This document shows positions 7,827 through 17,213 of a stretch of DNA of 36,019 nucleotides, piece after piece (the first letter of the stretch is position 1; every line of letters starts with the position of its first letter). The notes under the pieces were generated by a model that was given only the letters and a program-made list of their open reading frames with translations, was not told where the DNA came from and searched no databases. This stretch comes from Nitrospira sp. (GTDB taxonomy: Bacteria; Nitrospirota; Nitrospiria; Nitrospirales; Nitrospiraceae). Location: positions 1-36,019 of the forward strand of contig JALHPO010000018.1 of the NCBI GenBank assembly GCA_022842445.1, written 5' to 3'. The translations under genes were made by a program, and so were the position numbers.

Positions 7827-8483
7827 ATGACACGCCTTGCACGGTCACTCACGCTCCTCATCATTGTCCTCACCATAGCGGGTTGTGATACCGCCTACAT
7901 GGCTGCCATGGAAAAAATGGGCTATGCCAAGCGTGACATTCTCAGCGACCGGGTCAAATCCGCGCGAGACGCCCAGGAAGACGCGAAGAAAGAGATTCAA
8001 AGCACATTGGAGCAATTCGGCAAAGTCGTCGCCTATGAAGGCGGCGATCTTGAAGACACCTATAAGAAGCTGAGCGGCGAACTCGAGACGAGCGAAGACA
8101 GCGCCAAAGCGGTCCGGAAACGGATCGCCGACGTCGAAAGCGTGGCCGATGCGCTCTTCTCGGAGTGGGAACGAGAACTCGGCCAATACTCCAGCGCCGA
8201 CCTACGGCGGAAGAGCCAATCGAAGCTCACCCAAACCAGGAGCCGCTACAAAGAAATGCTGGGGGCGATGAAACGGGCCGAACAGCGGATTGAACCGGTT
8301 CTCAAACCGCTGCGCGATCAAGTCCTTTATCTGAAGCACAATTTGAATGCACGGGCGCTATCCGCCATCAAAGGTGAACTCGTCAAAATGGACGCGCAGG
8401 TTGAGCAGCTGGTCAAAGATATGAACCGTTCCATCGCCGAAGCCGACAAGTTCATTCAGTCGATGGAGAAAGAGTCGGACTGA
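7827..8483 (+). CDS. DUF2959 family lipoprotein
   Basis: This is a 218-residue protein. A short signal peptide ends in lipobox TIAGC (Cys20). The mature part opens with MEKMGYAKRDILSDRVKSARDAQEDAK, which I recognise as the N-terminal signature of DUF2959. The rest is almost wholly helical and charged, probably an antiparallel coiled coil. GGAGAG about 9 nt before ATG 7827 and the correct placement of the signal peptide favour this start over ATG 7773. The family's function is unknown. It is 25 nt ahead of the zinc peptidase gene, so the two are probably co-transcribed. Confidence 0.85.
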   Translation: MTRLARSLTLLIIVLTIAGCDTAYMAAMEKMGYAKRDILSDRVKSARDAQEDAKKEIQSTLEQFGKVVAYEGGDLEDTYKKLSGELETSEDSAKAVRKRIADVESVADALFSEWERELGQYSSADLRRKSQSKLTQTRSRYKEMLGAMKRAEQRIEPVLKPLRDQVLYLKHNLNARALSAIKGELVKMDAQVEQLVKDMNRSIAEADKFIQSMEKESD

Positions 8484-8508
8484 TTGTCCGGCCCGGAGGA
8501 GGACGCCG

Positions 8509-9372
8509 ATGCGCATCGAAGGCCAGCGCGAAAGCGACAATGTCGAAGATCGTCGCGGCCTGGGCCCTAGCCGGATTGGAGGCAGAGGCCGCCTCGGCAT
8601 CGGGACCATTGTTCTGGCGCTCGCCGTGAGTTACTTCACTGGAGCCGATCCCATGACCGTCCTGAATCTGCTCACCGGGGTCCAAGGCATGACCGAGGTC
8701 TCTGTTCCGTCTGAACCGGGACCGGTCGGCCCTCCACACGACCAACTCGGCAAGTTTGCCTCCATCGTCCTCGCCGATACAGAAACCACCTGGCGTACTC
8801 TTCTCGGCCCTCGTTATGAAGACCCGCGCATGGTGCTCTTCACCGGTGCCGTCCAGTCTGCCTGCGGCACGGCCTCGTCAGCCGTGGGGCCCTTCTATTG
8901 CCCGAGCGACCATCGCGTGTATTTAGATCTGACCTTCTTCGACGAAATGGAACATCGCCTCGGCGCATCAGGTGACTTCGCCCAGGCCTATGTGATTGCC
9001 CACGAAGTCGGCCATCATGTGCAAAATCTCCTCGGCGTCGCCGAAAAGGTGCATCGCCTTAAACGGCAGGCATCCGAGACAGAAGCCAATGCACTGTCGG
9101 TCCGAATGGAGCTGCAGGCCGATTGTTATGCCGGCGTCTGGGGCTACCATGCCAAGCGAGAACGGAATGTCATCGAACCGGGCGATTTCGAAGAAGGGCT
9201 GCGCGCAGCAGCGGCCATCGGGGACGACCGCTTGCAGAAGATGTCACGTGGCCAGGTCCAGCCGGAAAGCTGGACCCACGGCTCGTCTGAACAGCGAATG
9301 ACCTGGCTCAAGCGCGGCCTCGAATCCGGTGACCCATCCACCTGTAACACGTTCGAAGCCACCCGGTTATGA
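8509..9372 (+). CDS. ypfJ: Neutral zinc metallopeptidase, YpfJ/KPN_02809 family
   Basis: This 287-residue membrane-anchored metallopeptidase-like protein opens with the family's typical MRIEGQRESDNVEDRRG. One transmembrane helix follows (about 30-46), then a domain with HEVGHH (165-170) giving two zinc-binding histidines and the catalytic Glu166. Glu201 in ELQADCYAGVW is the likely third ligand. CGTASSAVGPFYCPSDHRVYLD is another family landmark. GGAGGAGG precedes the ATG at good distance. The stop overlaps the next gene's start (ATGA), implying translational coupling. The natural substrate is unknown. Confidence 0.92.
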   Translation: MRIEGQRESDNVEDRRGLGPSRIGGRGRLGIGTIVLALAVSYFTGADPMTVLNLLTGVQGMTEVSVPSEPGPVGPPHDQLGKFASIVLADTETTWRTLLGPRYEDPRMVLFTGAVQSACGTASSAVGPFYCPSDHRVYLDLTFFDEMEHRLGASGDFAQAYVIAHEVGHHVQNLLGVAEKVHRLKRQASETEANALSVRMELQADCYAGVWGYHAKRERNVIEPGDFEEGLRAAAAIGDDRLQKMSRGQVQPESWTHGSSEQRMTWLKRGLESGDPSTCNTFEATRL

Positions 9373-9815
9373 GCGACGTCGCGAGCGAGTCTCAAGGCAG
9401 CCTCTTCACTAAGACATTTGCAGCAATCCTGGCCGATCCTCCCTGGGCCGCCAAATCCTTCCTCGCCGCCGGCGCAACAACAATCGCCGGCCTCGGCGCC
9501 TGGCTCAACGACATGATGTCGCCTGCCATGGCCAGAGGCGGGGCCAGTTTCATCGGTGGATTCTTGCTCGGCTGGGCCCTCAGAAAAACCCTGATTATCG
9601 GGCTGTTCATCACCGCATCCTTGGCCGCGCTCATCGCGATCCTGAACACCACCGGCTGGATTCACCTGGAGTGGAGCCTAATCGAAGCGGATGTGACTCG
9701 CAGTCTGGCCTGGGTGCAAGGGCAAGCCGAGAGTTTCAAAACAGTGCTGACAGGGTACCTTCCATCAGCCGGCGCCGGCGGCGCCGGGATGCTGTTCGGA
9801 TTTCGGAAGAAGTAA
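9369..9815 (+). CDS. Small membrane protein, FUN14-like
   Basis: This 148-residue protein has two or three hydrophobic segments (about 28-45, 55-70 and 75-93) and a glycine-rich C-terminal segment ending FGFRKK. GGASFIGGFLLGWALRKTL resembles the glycine-rich helix of FUN14-domain proteins, and the following helix and aromatic hinge fit that family loosely. It starts within the stop codon of the zinc peptidase gene (ATGA overlap), so both proteins are probably made together at the inner membrane. Function is unknown; the FUN14 call is tentative. Confidence 0.7.
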   Translation: MSDVASESQGSLFTKTFAAILADPPWAAKSFLAAGATTIAGLGAWLNDMMSPAMARGGASFIGGFLLGWALRKTLIIGLFITASLAALIAILNTTGWIHLEWSLIEADVTRSLAWVQGQAESFKTVLTGYLPSAGAGGAGMLFGFRKK

Positions 9816-9844
9816 GGGACCAAAGAGTTCTACTCGATGAGCCG

Positions 9845-11137
9845 TCATCCCGGCAAGGCTTGATACCAGCCGTTGGCTTTCGCAAGGACGATGGGAAGAT
9901 CAAAGAGCGCACTGATCCTGTCATTGTTGAGGAGGACAGCCTTGGGTCCATCTGCAACAATCTGCCCTCCCTTGAGCAACACCACCCGCTCAATCTCCGG
10001 CGGAATCTCATGGATGTGATGGGTCACGAGCAACACGGTCTTTCCTTTCTCAATCTGTGCCCGTAGGAGATCGAGATACTGAAAACACGCCTTCAGGTCG
10101 AGCCCGCTCGTCGGTTCGTCCAACACAAGCATCGAAGGATCATGAACAAGCGCACGGCCTAGCAGAAACCGCCGCTGCTCGCCGGTCGAGAGATGGCCAA
10201 AGCGGCGGCCTGCCAGCGGCGCGATCCCCAACTCCTGCATCACGTCATGTGCCCGTGAAACCTGCGACTCAGTGAACTCCTGATAGGCATACGTGTCGTT
10301 GCTCGCGTAATATCCGGAGAGAATCACGTTCAATCCCTCAGCACAGATGAGATAGTCCCGCTGAAGATCGTGCGACACAATGCCGATCCGCTTTCGCACA
10401 TCCCAGACGTTTCCACCTTCCTCCCCGAAGAGACTGATCCTGGTCTCATCCAGGGGTAACGGATGGACACCGCCGGCTAAGAGTTTAAGCAGGGTCGACT
10501 TGCCGGCTCCGTTCGGACCGACAATCGCCGCATGCTCCCCCTCGTGCAGCGCAAAAGAGAAATCTGAGAACACGCAGGTGTCGCCGCGATAAACCGTCGC
10601 ATGCTGGATATCAAGGATGGAGCGAGAGAGAGCTGTCGCATCCCGCTCTTTGACGGGAGGGGCGACCGCTATAGAAGTAGCAACTGGACCGCCGACTTTC
10701 TTGCCGGCGCTGCGCGATTGTTCGAGACCGGCCCGAGCCAATACATCCACACGTTCATTCTCCGGATGCCCGCTATGCCCCCTCACCCAATGCCATTCAA
10801 GCTTGTGCCCCGAAGCCAGTGTATCGAGGCGACGCCACAGGTCCTCGTTTTTCACCGGCTCTTTCCCGGCGGTTTTCCAGCTTCGCTGCTTCCAACTGTG
10901 AATCCATTCGCTGATGCCTTTTTGGACATACTGCGAATCGGTATAGACCCGTGCCGTCACCGGTTCCGTAAGCGACTGCAACGCCTCAATGACCGCGAGT
11001 AATTCCATCCGGTTGTTCGTCGTCGCCGGTTCTCCACCACAGAGTTCTGTCTCAACATCGCCATCCCGAAGCAATACACCCCAGCCACCAGGCCCTGGAT
11101 TTCCGCTGCAAGAACCATCGGTATAGATTTCAATCAT
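9845..11137 (-). CDS. rnhA: Fusion of RNase HI and an ABC-type ATPase
   Basis: One uninterrupted 430-residue frame holds two complete enzymes. Residues 1-145 are RNase HI, which cuts RNA in RNA-DNA hybrids. It has [16 protein letters not shown] (Asp7), [13 protein letters not shown] (Glu45), [11 protein letters not shown] (Asp67) and [12 protein letters not shown] (Asp131), so all four catalytic acids are present. A Ser/Ala/Pro/Lys-rich linker (about 146-172) leads to an ABC ATPase. It shows Walker [10 protein letters not shown] (207-215), signature LSTGEQRR (316-323, a variant of LSGGQ), Walker [13 protein letters not shown] (336-347) and the H-loop THH. The ATPase looks like the ModF/YlmA-type soluble or transporter-linked class; no permease gene is nearby. 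Start is ATG 11137, the normal RNase HI start; ATG 11167 adds ten residues. Nothing in the sequence suggests a frameshift or a separate start for the second half. Confidence 0.9.
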   Translation of the reverse strand: MIEIYTDGSCSGNPGPGGWGVLLRDGDVETELCGGEPATTNNRMELLAVIEALQSLTEPVTARVYTDSQYVQKGISEWIHSWKQRSWKTAGKEPVKNEDLWRRLDTLASGHKLEWHWVRGHSGHPENERVDVLARAGLEQSRSAGKKVGGPVATSIAVAPPVKERDATALSRSILDIQHATVYRGDTCVFSDFSFALHEGEHAAIVGPNGAGKSTLLKLLAGGVHPLPLDETRISLFGEEGGNVWDVRKRIGIVSHDLQRDYLICAEGLNVILSGYYASNDTYAYQEFTESQVSRAHDVMQELGIAPLAGRRFGHLSTGEQRRFLLGRALVHDPSMLVLDEPTSGLDLKACFQYLDLLRAQIEKGKTVLLVTHHIHEIPPEIERVVLLKGGQIVADGPKAVLLNNDRISALFDLPIVLAKANGWYQALPG

Positions 11138-11245
11138 TCGTCGACTCTTCTCTTGGGCCCCAACCATTTCGCGCGGCGATTGTACTACGTGCCCTTCACC
11201 AGGACCAGAGCGAATCTCGTGACTCGCTCAACGCACTTGAGTACA

Positions 11246-11671
11246 ATGGCGCGTCACACAGACTCACACTTTTCAGCGAGTCACACCCTGCGCACACTTG
11301 TTCTCATCGGCACAGGCGGGTTCATCGGATCGATCCTTCGCTATCTGCTCAGCGGCTATGTGCAGCAGCTCAGCAAGGGTTCCCAGTTTCCCTTTGGCAC
11401 GTTGGCGGTCAATGTGGCGGGCTGTGTGCTGGTTGGCTTTCTCGCGGAGCTAGCGGATCAGCGCAGTCTCATCTCAGACGAAACCCGTGGCTTTCTCATC
11501 ATCGGTCTACTGGGAGGATTCACCACCTTCTCAGCCTTCGGCAACGAAACCATGAATCTTCTTCGTAGCGGAGAATTGTGGCTGGCTGGCGCCAACATCG
11601 TCGGCCACATGCTGCTCAGCCTCATCGCCGTGTGGATTGGCTATTCGACGGCTTCTCTGCTCTGGAAATGA
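11246..11671 (+). CDS. crcB: Fluoride ion channel CrcB/Fluc
   Basis: This 141-residue four-helix membrane protein of the Fluc family works as an antiparallel dimer and exports fluoride. GTGGFIGSILRYLLS in helix 1, GTLAVNVAGCVLVGF in helix 2 and GGFTTFSAFGNE in the broken helix 3 are the family's conserved segments. The last of these holds the phenylalanines and polar track of the pore. The start at ATG 11246 gives the usual length; the frame is open back to 11153 but that would overlap the divergent rnhA-ABC start. I looked for a fluoride riboswitch in the ~100 nt upstream and did not recognise one. It converges with aroC 12 nt downstream. Confidence 0.92.
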   Translation: MARHTDSHFSASHTLRTLVLIGTGGFIGSILRYLLSGYVQQLSKGSQFPFGTLAVNVAGCVLVGFLAELADQRSLISDETRGFLIIGLLGGFTTFSAFGNETMNLLRSGELWLAGANIVGHMLLSLIAVWIGYSTASLLWK

Positions 11672-11683
11672 TTGGAACGCCCG

Positions 11684-12847
11684 TTACGCTTCAGCCGGGT
11701 CAGAATCGATCTTCGCGGCGGATTCCTTGTTCGGCGTTAAGGTACGCCGGATAACCGCCCCTGGGATCTTCGGGGTCTGGGTTTTCACATCCGCATTTTG
11801 GGCACGATTGAGAAGCGCATGGTCCATGAGGACCAGCGCCATCATGGCTTCGGCGATCGGTGTGGCACGGATACCGACACAGGGATCGTGGCGGCCGTTG
11901 GTTTCGACCGTGACCGGATTACCCTGTTTGTCGATCGACTTGCGCGGGATGCGGATGCTCGATGTCGGCTTGATGCCGATCGTCACGACGATGTCTTGGC
12001 CCGTCGAGATGCCCCCGAGAATCCCGCCGGCGTGATTCGTAACAAAGCCTTCGGGTGTGAGTTCGTCGCCATGTTCTGATCCTCGCTGGGCAACCGACGC
12101 GAATCCTGAACCGATCTCGACCGCCTTCACCGCATTGATGCTCATCATCGCCGCAGCCAAATCCGAATCCAGCTTGGCATAGACCGGCGCGCCCCAGCCG
12201 ACCGGCACCTGTTCAGCAATCGTGGTGATTTTGGCCCCGACGGAATCGCCGGCCTTGCGCAGATCGTCCATGAATGATTCAAGGTTCGCGATCAACCCCG
12301 TGTTGGCGGCGAAGAAGGGATTCGACCTGACAGCCTCCCAGCTCTGGAACGGCACGTCGATCGGCCCAAGCTGGCTCAAATAGCCGCGGATGACGACGCC
12401 GTGCTTCTCCGCAAGCCACTTCCTGGCAATCGCCGCAGCGGCGACACGGACGGCCGTTTCTCTGGCAGACGACCGTCCTCCCCCCCGATGGTCACGGATG
12501 CCGTACTTCTGCCAGTACGTGTAGTCGGCATGGCCCGGACGAAAGGTGTCGATCAGATTTCCATAGTCGCGGCTGCGCTGGTCTTCATTGCGGATCAACA
12601 GCGCAATCGGCGTCCCGGTCGTTTTTCCCTCGAATACCCCGGAAAGAATTTCAACGGTATCCGACTCTTGCCGCTGAGTCACATGACGAGACGTACCGGG
12701 CTTGCGCCGGTCAAGGTCTTTTTGAATATCATCTGCAGACAGTGCGAGACCCGGTGGGCAGCCATCGACCACGCAGCCGATCGCCGGCCCGTGGCTCTCG
12801 CCGAATGATGTGACGGTAAAAATTCTGCCGAACGTATTGCCGGCCAT
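11684..12847 (-). CDS. aroC: Chorismate synthase
   Basis: This 387-residue enzyme of the shikimate pathway converts 5-enolpyruvylshikimate 3-phosphate to chorismate using reduced [19 protein letters not shown] near the N-terminus, the RRKPG segment, [40 protein letters not shown] in the middle and GKPTSSI-like [16 protein letters not shown] towards the end are the family's signatures. Slightly longer than the E. coli enzyme, within the range of long-form bacterial AroC. It begins 15 nt after aspS and is the last gene of the leftward guaB-guaA-rluB-aspS-aroC series, so it is probably co-transcribed with aspS. Confidence 0.96.
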   Translation of the reverse strand: MAGNTFGRIFTVTSFGESHGPAIGCVVDGCPPGLALSADDIQKDLDRRKPGTSRHVTQRQESDTVEILSGVFEGKTTGTPIALLIRNEDQRSRDYGNLIDTFRPGHADYTYWQKYGIRDHRGGGRSSARETAVRVAAAAIARKWLAEKHGVVIRGYLSQLGPIDVPFQSWEAVRSNPFFAANTGLIANLESFMDDLRKAGDSVGAKITTIAEQVPVGWGAPVYAKLDSDLAAAMMSINAVKAVEIGSGFASVAQRGSEHGDELTPEGFVTNHAGGILGGISTGQDIVVTIGIKPTSSIRIPRKSIDKQGNPVTVETNGRHDPCVGIRATPIAEAMMALVLMDHALLNRAQNADVKTQTPKIPGAVIRRTLTPNKESAAKIDSDPAEA

Positions 12848-12862
12848 GAGGACGAGAACTCC

Positions 12863-14626
12863 CTACTCGACCAGATCCAGCTTGATGCGTAGCTCTTTCA
12901 GCTGCTCGGCGCCGACGGTCGACGGCGCATCGGTCAGCGGGCATTGAGCACGCTGCGTCTTGGGAAATGCGATCACGTCGCGGATCGAATCGGCCCCACC
13001 GAGCAGCATGATCAAACGGTCGAGACCGAAGGCAATGCCTCCGTGCGGCGGCGCGCCGTAGTCCAACGCTTCCAGCAAGAATCCGAACTTGGCCTGGGCC
13101 TGTTCTTTATTGATGCCGAGCAAATCGAGAATCTTGAGTTGGATATCGCTGCGATGGTTGCGAATGCTGCCCCCGCCGATTTCGCTGCCGTTCAGCACCA
13201 TGTCGTAGGCCTTGGCCCTGACCTTGAGCGGCTCCGCGTCCAGGAACTTCAGATCTTCATCCATCGGCGCCGCAAAGGGATTATGCATGAATACGTACCG
13301 CTTCTCTTCCGGCGAATAGTCCAGCAAGGGGAATTCGGTCACCCAGAGCGGTTTCCAGGCGTTCTTATCAATCAAGTTCAACTCTTCGCCCAATAACAGA
13401 CGAATACGCCCCAGCACGTCGTGCACGACAGCCGGTTTGTCAGCCCCGAAGAGAACCAGGTCCCCGGGCTGGGCGTCAGGCAAGGCCGCCGCAAAGGCCT
13501 TCGGATCGAGAAACTTGGCAATCACCGATTCGAGCTGTCCTTCAGGGGTAATCTTGAGCCACGCAAGCCCCTTGGCACCGAAGCTCTTGGCTGTTTCTCC
13601 CAGCGCGTCGATGCGGCTTCGTGGCGTTGCGGCCCCGCCTTTGACGATCAACGCCTTGACGATCCCGCCCTTGGTCGCGGCATCCTTGAACACCTTGAAC
13701 TCGCTCGCAGCGGCGAACGCCGTCACGTCATGAAGCGGCAGGTCGAAGCGCAGATCGGGCTTGTCCGACCCATACCGGCCGATCGCCTCCGCATAAGTCA
13801 TACGCGGGAAGGGCGTCGGTAGCTGCACGCCTCCCGCGTCGCGGAATATGGTGACGATCATCCGCTCCATCATCTCCATGACTTGTTGCCGATCGACGAA
13901 AGACAGCTCAAGATCGATCTGCGTGAACTCCGGCTGGCGATCGTTCCGGAGATCTTCGTCGCGGAAACAGCGGGCAATCTGGTAGTACCGATCGACACCG
14001 CTCACCATCAGCACCTGCTTGAACAGCTGGGGCGATTGCGGTAACGCAAAAAACTGCCCGGCGTTCACCCGGCTTGGTACCAGGTAGTCTCGGGCGCCTT
14101 CGGGCGTGCTTTTCGTCAACACCGGCGTCTCAACCTCCAGAAACCCCTCCGAATGCAGAAAGCCTCTGGCAGCCTGGGAAATGGCATGCCGCATGCCCAA
14201 CAGTTTCTGCATTCTTGGCCGGCGCAGATCAAGATAGCGGTACTTCAGACGAATGGACTCGGTGACTTCCGCATCGTCCTCGATGAGAAACGGCGGCGTC
14301 TTGGCTTCGTTCAAGATCTCGACATCGTCCACAAACACTTCAATCTCGCCGGTCGGTAAATTTGGATTCCTGGATTCATCCGGACGGGCCATGACCTGGC
14401 CTGAAATCGACACTACGCATTCGCTCCGTAACGTATGCGCAGCCTTGTGTACGGACAAATTCCGCTCTGAGTTGAACACCACTTGGGTCAGGCCCGTTCG
14501 GTCCCGTAAATCGATGAACATCACCGTCCCGTGGTCGCGCCGCCGCTGCACCCACCCGTTCAACACAACCGATTGCCCCACCTGCTGCTTGGTCAATTCA
14601 CCGCATTTGTGAGTCCGTAGTTTCAT
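12863..14626 (-). CDS. aspS: Aspartyl-tRNA synthetase
   Basis: This 587-residue class II synthetase has the bacterial layout: an N-terminal OB-fold anticodon-binding domain (about 1-110), a catalytic core and the bacterial insertion (GAD) domain (about 285-410). Motif 2 is in [23 protein letters not shown], and motif 3 is in [15 protein letters not shown] near the end. The start at ATG 14626 fits [11 protein letters not shown]; a GTG at 14632 overlaps the rluB stop as GTGA and would couple translation even more tightly. Whether it also charges tRNA-Asn cannot be decided here, because gatCAB genes are outside the window. Confidence 0.96.
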   Translation of the reverse strand: MKLRTHKCGELTKQQVGQSVVLNGWVQRRRDHGTVMFIDLRDRTGLTQVVFNSERNLSVHKAAHTLRSECVVSISGQVMARPDESRNPNLPTGEIEVFVDDVEILNEAKTPPFLIEDDAEVTESIRLKYRYLDLRRPRMQKLLGMRHAISQAARGFLHSEGFLEVETPVLTKSTPEGARDYLVPSRVNAGQFFALPQSPQLFKQVLMVSGVDRYYQIARCFRDEDLRNDRQPEFTQIDLELSFVDRQQVMEMMERMIVTIFRDAGGVQLPTPFPRMTYAEAIGRYGSDKPDLRFDLPLHDVTAFAAASEFKVFKDAATKGGIVKALIVKGGAATPRSRIDALGETAKSFGAKGLAWLKITPEGQLESVIAKFLDPKAFAAALPDAQPGDLVLFGADKPAVVHDVLGRIRLLLGEELNLIDKNAWKPLWVTEFPLLDYSPEEKRYVFMHNPFAAPMDEDLKFLDAEPLKVRAKAYDMVLNGSEIGGGSIRNHRSDIQLKILDLLGINKEQAQAKFGFLLEALDYGAPPHGGIAFGLDRLIMLLGGADSIRDVIAFPKTQRAQCPLTDAPSTVGAEQLKELRIKLDLVE

Positions 14627-14628
14627 GG

Positions 14629-15450
14629 TCACGCCACTTTCGTTTTCTTCGGCCTGGCCCAGCCTTCACGCCTGATCGGACGCTTCGGCTTCGTCGCCGG
14701 CTCTTCGCCCCGCTCAATCGCGGCAACACGCTCCCCGACCGACTCCCGCAACGCATTGGCTTCCCGGTCGGTCAAAAACCGAAACTCTCCCGACTCCAGC
14801 CGCCCCAGCGACAACGGTCCCATTTTTACTCTGGTTAACCGAATGACCGGATGGCCGACCGACTCCAACATCCGCCGCACTTGATGTTTCCGTCCCTCGC
14901 GGATCGTGACCTCCAGCCAGGAATTCTGCTCGGCCTTTTTGATTTTCTTCACCTGCGCCGGGCTGGTCATGCCGTCTTCGAGCTTTACGCCGCCTTCCAA
15001 TTGCCTGATCTCCTCATCCGTCAACACGCGCTTGACCTTGATCAAATAGGTCTTGGGCACATGGTAGCGGGGATGCAGCAGCGCTTGCGCCAAATCTCCG
15101 TTGTTCGTCAACAACATCAAGCCTTCGCTCTCGAAGTCCAGCCGCCCGACCGGAAACACCCGGACCGAGACTCCCCGAATGAAGTCTTTCACGGTCGGCC
15201 TGCCGCCCGGATCATCCAATGTGGACATGACATGCTTCGGCTTATTCAGCATCAAATAGACAAACGGCTGCGCGTGGCTCAAATGTTTGCCGTCGACTTT
15301 GACGTGATCGCGCTCGGGATCGACCTTTGTCCCGAGTTCCGTCACCACCTTGCCATTGACCGTCACCCGTCCGGCGGCAATCAGCGTCTCTGCCTTTCGA
15401 CGCGACGCGAGCCCGGAACCGGCGATCATCTTTTGAAGTCTGATTTCCAT
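14629..15450 (-). CDS. rluB: Pseudouridine synthase, RluB/RsuA family
   Basis: This 273-residue protein has an S4 RNA-binding domain (about 1-60: [26 protein letters not shown]). The RsuA-type catalytic domain follows, with [21 protein letters not shown] (catalytic Asp105) and [25 protein letters not shown] Lys/Arg-rich tail of about 35 residues, [15 protein letters not shown], is typical of RluB rather than RsuA. The target is probably 23S rRNA uridine 2605. Its stop overlaps a possible GTG start of aspS. It is the second RsuA-family enzyme in the window, the other being the RluE-like gene at 5523-6152. Confidence 0.92.
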   Translation of the reverse strand: MEIRLQKMIAGSGLASRRKAETLIAAGRVTVNGKVVTELGTKVDPERDHVKVDGKHLSHAQPFVYLMLNKPKHVMSTLDDPGGRPTVKDFIRGVSVRVFPVGRLDFESEGLMLLTNNGDLAQALLHPRYHVPKTYLIKVKRVLTDEEIRQLEGGVKLEDGMTSPAQVKKIKKAEQNSWLEVTIREGRKHQVRRMLESVGHPVIRLTRVKMGPLSLGRLESGEFRFLTDREANALRESVGERVAAIERGEEPATKPKRPIRREGWARPKKTKVA

Positions 15451-15455
15451 AATTT

Positions 15456-15547
15456 GTTAGGCGTAAGGCGTCAGGTGTGAAGCGCAGGGGAAGACCGGAC
15501 TTCCTCTTTCGGTTCACGCCTAACCCCTCACCCCTTACCCCTCACGT
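15456..15547. repeat. Inverted pair of degenerate heptamer arrays, rluB-guaA gap
   Basis: The left side reads as consecutive 7-nt units GTTAGGC, GTAAGGC, GTCAGGT, GTGAAGC. The reverse complement of the right side reads GTGAGGG, GTAAGGG, GTGAGGG, GTTAGGC, GTGAACC. All follow GTNAGGS with a free third base, and the two arrays face each other across about 30 nt. This recalls the short tandemly repeated heptamers (STRR) described in filamentous cyanobacteria. The transcript could fold into a long imperfect hairpin. Confidence 0.75.
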
Positions 15548-15550
15548 CCA

Positions 15551-17110
15551 TTATTCCCATTCTATAGTACTCGGCGGCTTGGAACTGATGTCGTACACGA
15601 CCCGATTGACGCCCTTCACTTCGTTGATAATCCGATTCGACATGCGCCCAAGGACGTCGTTCGGAAGCCTGGCCCAGTCGGCCGTCATCCCGTCGACGCT
15701 GGTCACCGCACGAATCGCCACAACGTTTTCATACGTCCGTTGATCGCCCATGACACCGACTGTGCGAATCGGCAGGAGGACGGCAAAAAATTGCCAAATT
15801 TCCCGATACAGTCCCGCCCCTCTGATCTCCTGGTCCACAATCGTTTCTGCGGCGCGCAAGATCCCCAACCGCTCCGGCGTGACCGACCCCAGCACCCGAA
15901 TGGCGAGCCCCGGGCCTGGAAACGGCTGGCGCCAAACAATCTCGTCGGGCAGACCCAATTCTTTGCCCAAGACGCGCACTTCGTCCTTGAACAATTCCCG
16001 CAACGGCTCGATGAGTTTCAGTTTCATCCGCGCCGGCAGGCCGCCGACATTATGGTGCGTTTTGATCGTGGCCGAAGGGCCTTTGAAGCTGACGCTTTCG
16101 ATCACATCCGGATACAGCGTTCCTTGGACCAGATAGGATGCGCCCTTCAGCTTCTTGGACTCCGCTTCGAAATGCTTGATGAATTGCCGGCCGATGATCT
16201 TCCGTTTCCGCTCAGGATCCGTCACGTTCTTCAATCCGGCCAGAAACGCTTTCGTGCCGTCGAGCACGCGAAGATTCAGATGCAGCTGCGACGCAAACGT
16301 TTTCTGGACCTGATCGCGTTCGCCGGACCGCAACACGCCGTTGTCGACGAAGATGCAGGTGAGCTGATCGCCGATCGCGCGTTGCGTGAGCGCCGCCGCC
16401 ACCGAGGAATCCACCCCGCCGCTCAAGGCGCAGATCACGCGTGCTGAACCGACCTGTTCACGAATCTGCTTCACCGCCGTCTCGACATACGACTGCATCG
16501 TCCAGGTCGGCTTGCAGCCGCAAATCTCATAGACGAAGTTGCGGAGGATGGTCGCGCCTTCCGGAGTATGGGCGACTTCAGGGTGGAACTGCAGGCAATA
16601 GATGCGGCGCTTCTGGTCGTCGCGCTTCATCGCCGCAATCGGAGAATTACCCGTATGCGCAATGGATCGGAATCCCGGCGGCATCCGTTCGATACGATCG
16701 CCGTGCGACATCCACACGGTTGTCGAACCGCCCTGCCCGACCCCTTTGAACAGATCGCCGGGATCGTCGATCGTCAAATCGGCCCGGCCATACTCCCGGT
16801 GTTTCGACTTGGCGACGTCGCCGCCGGACAGATGCGTGACCAGCTGCATGCCATAACAGATGCCGAGGATCGGAATCCCCTGATCGAACAATTCTTTCGC
16901 GACAGTCGGCGCTTTTTTCTCGTAGACGCTGGAAGGCCCCCCGGACAGGACGATGCCTTGCGGACGATAGGCCAGGATCGTAGCCAGCGAAGCCGTGCAG
17001 GGGAGGATCTGTGAATAGACCTGCGCTTCACGGATGCGGCGCGCGATTAATTGAGTGTACTGCGACCCGAAGTCGAGGACAAGAATTCTATTGTGCCAAA
17101 GTTCCATCAA
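15551..17110 (-). CDS. guaA: GMP synthase (glutamine-hydrolysing)
   Basis: This 519-residue enzyme converts XMP to GMP using ATP and glutamine. The N-terminal class I glutamine amidotransferase has [19 protein letters not shown] and a nucleophile elbow GICYGMQL with Cys85. His176 and Glu178 in QFHPEVAHT complete the triad. The ATP-pyrophosphatase domain starts at about 205 with the PP-loop [10 protein letters not shown] (230-239). The C-terminal dimerisation domain ends in the conserved KPPSTIEWE. Two adjacent start codons (17110 and 17107) cannot be separated by sequence. It follows guaB with a 103-nt gap filled by heptamer arrays. Confidence 0.97.
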   Translation of the reverse strand: MMELWHNRILVLDFGSQYTQLIARRIREAQVYSQILPCTASLATILAYRPQGIVLSGGPSSVYEKKAPTVAKELFDQGIPILGICYGMQLVTHLSGGDVAKSKHREYGRADLTIDDPGDLFKGVGQGGSTTVWMSHGDRIERMPPGFRSIAHTGNSPIAAMKRDDQKRRIYCLQFHPEVAHTPEGATILRNFVYEICGCKPTWTMQSYVETAVKQIREQVGSARVICALSGGVDSSVAAALTQRAIGDQLTCIFVDNGVLRSGERDQVQKTFASQLHLNLRVLDGTKAFLAGLKNVTDPERKRKIIGRQFIKHFEAESKKLKGASYLVQGTLYPDVIESVSFKGPSATIKTHHNVGGLPARMKLKLIEPLRELFKDEVRVLGKELGLPDEIVWRQPFPGPGLAIRVLGSVTPERLGILRAAETIVDQEIRGAGLYREIWQFFAVLLPIRTVGVMGDQRTYENVVAIRAVTSVDGMTADWARLPNDVLGRMSNRIINEVKGVNRVVYDISSKPPSTIEWE

Positions 17111-17114
17111 AGTC

Positions 17115-17212
17115 CGTGAGGCGTAAGGGGTGAGGGGTGAGGTGAGTGGGGGGTCATAGTTTGGAATTACGCGTTACTCGCCTAACGCCTGACGCCTAAC
17201 CCCTCACGGAAA
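17115..17212. repeat. Inverted pair of degenerate heptamer arrays, guaA-guaB gap
   Basis: The left side reads GTGAGGC, GTAAGGG, GTGAGGG, GTGAGGT. The reverse complement of the right side reads GTGAGGG, GTTAGGC, GTCAGGC, GTTAGGC. This is the same GTNAGGS unit and the same inward-facing layout as the rluB-guaA gap. The element fills the whole gap and lies directly upstream of the guaA start, so it would be in the leader of guaA mRNA or at the 3' end of guaB mRNA. Confidence 0.75.
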
Positions 17213-17213
17213 A

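Noticed and set aside
11153..11245. Fluoride riboswitch before crcB
   Set aside because: I looked for the conserved GAUG and loop segments and did not find them; the leader is too short and overlaps the divergent gene.
15456..17212. CRISPR array
   Set aside because: The heptamer arrays have no spacer-repeat structure and the units are too short and degenerate.
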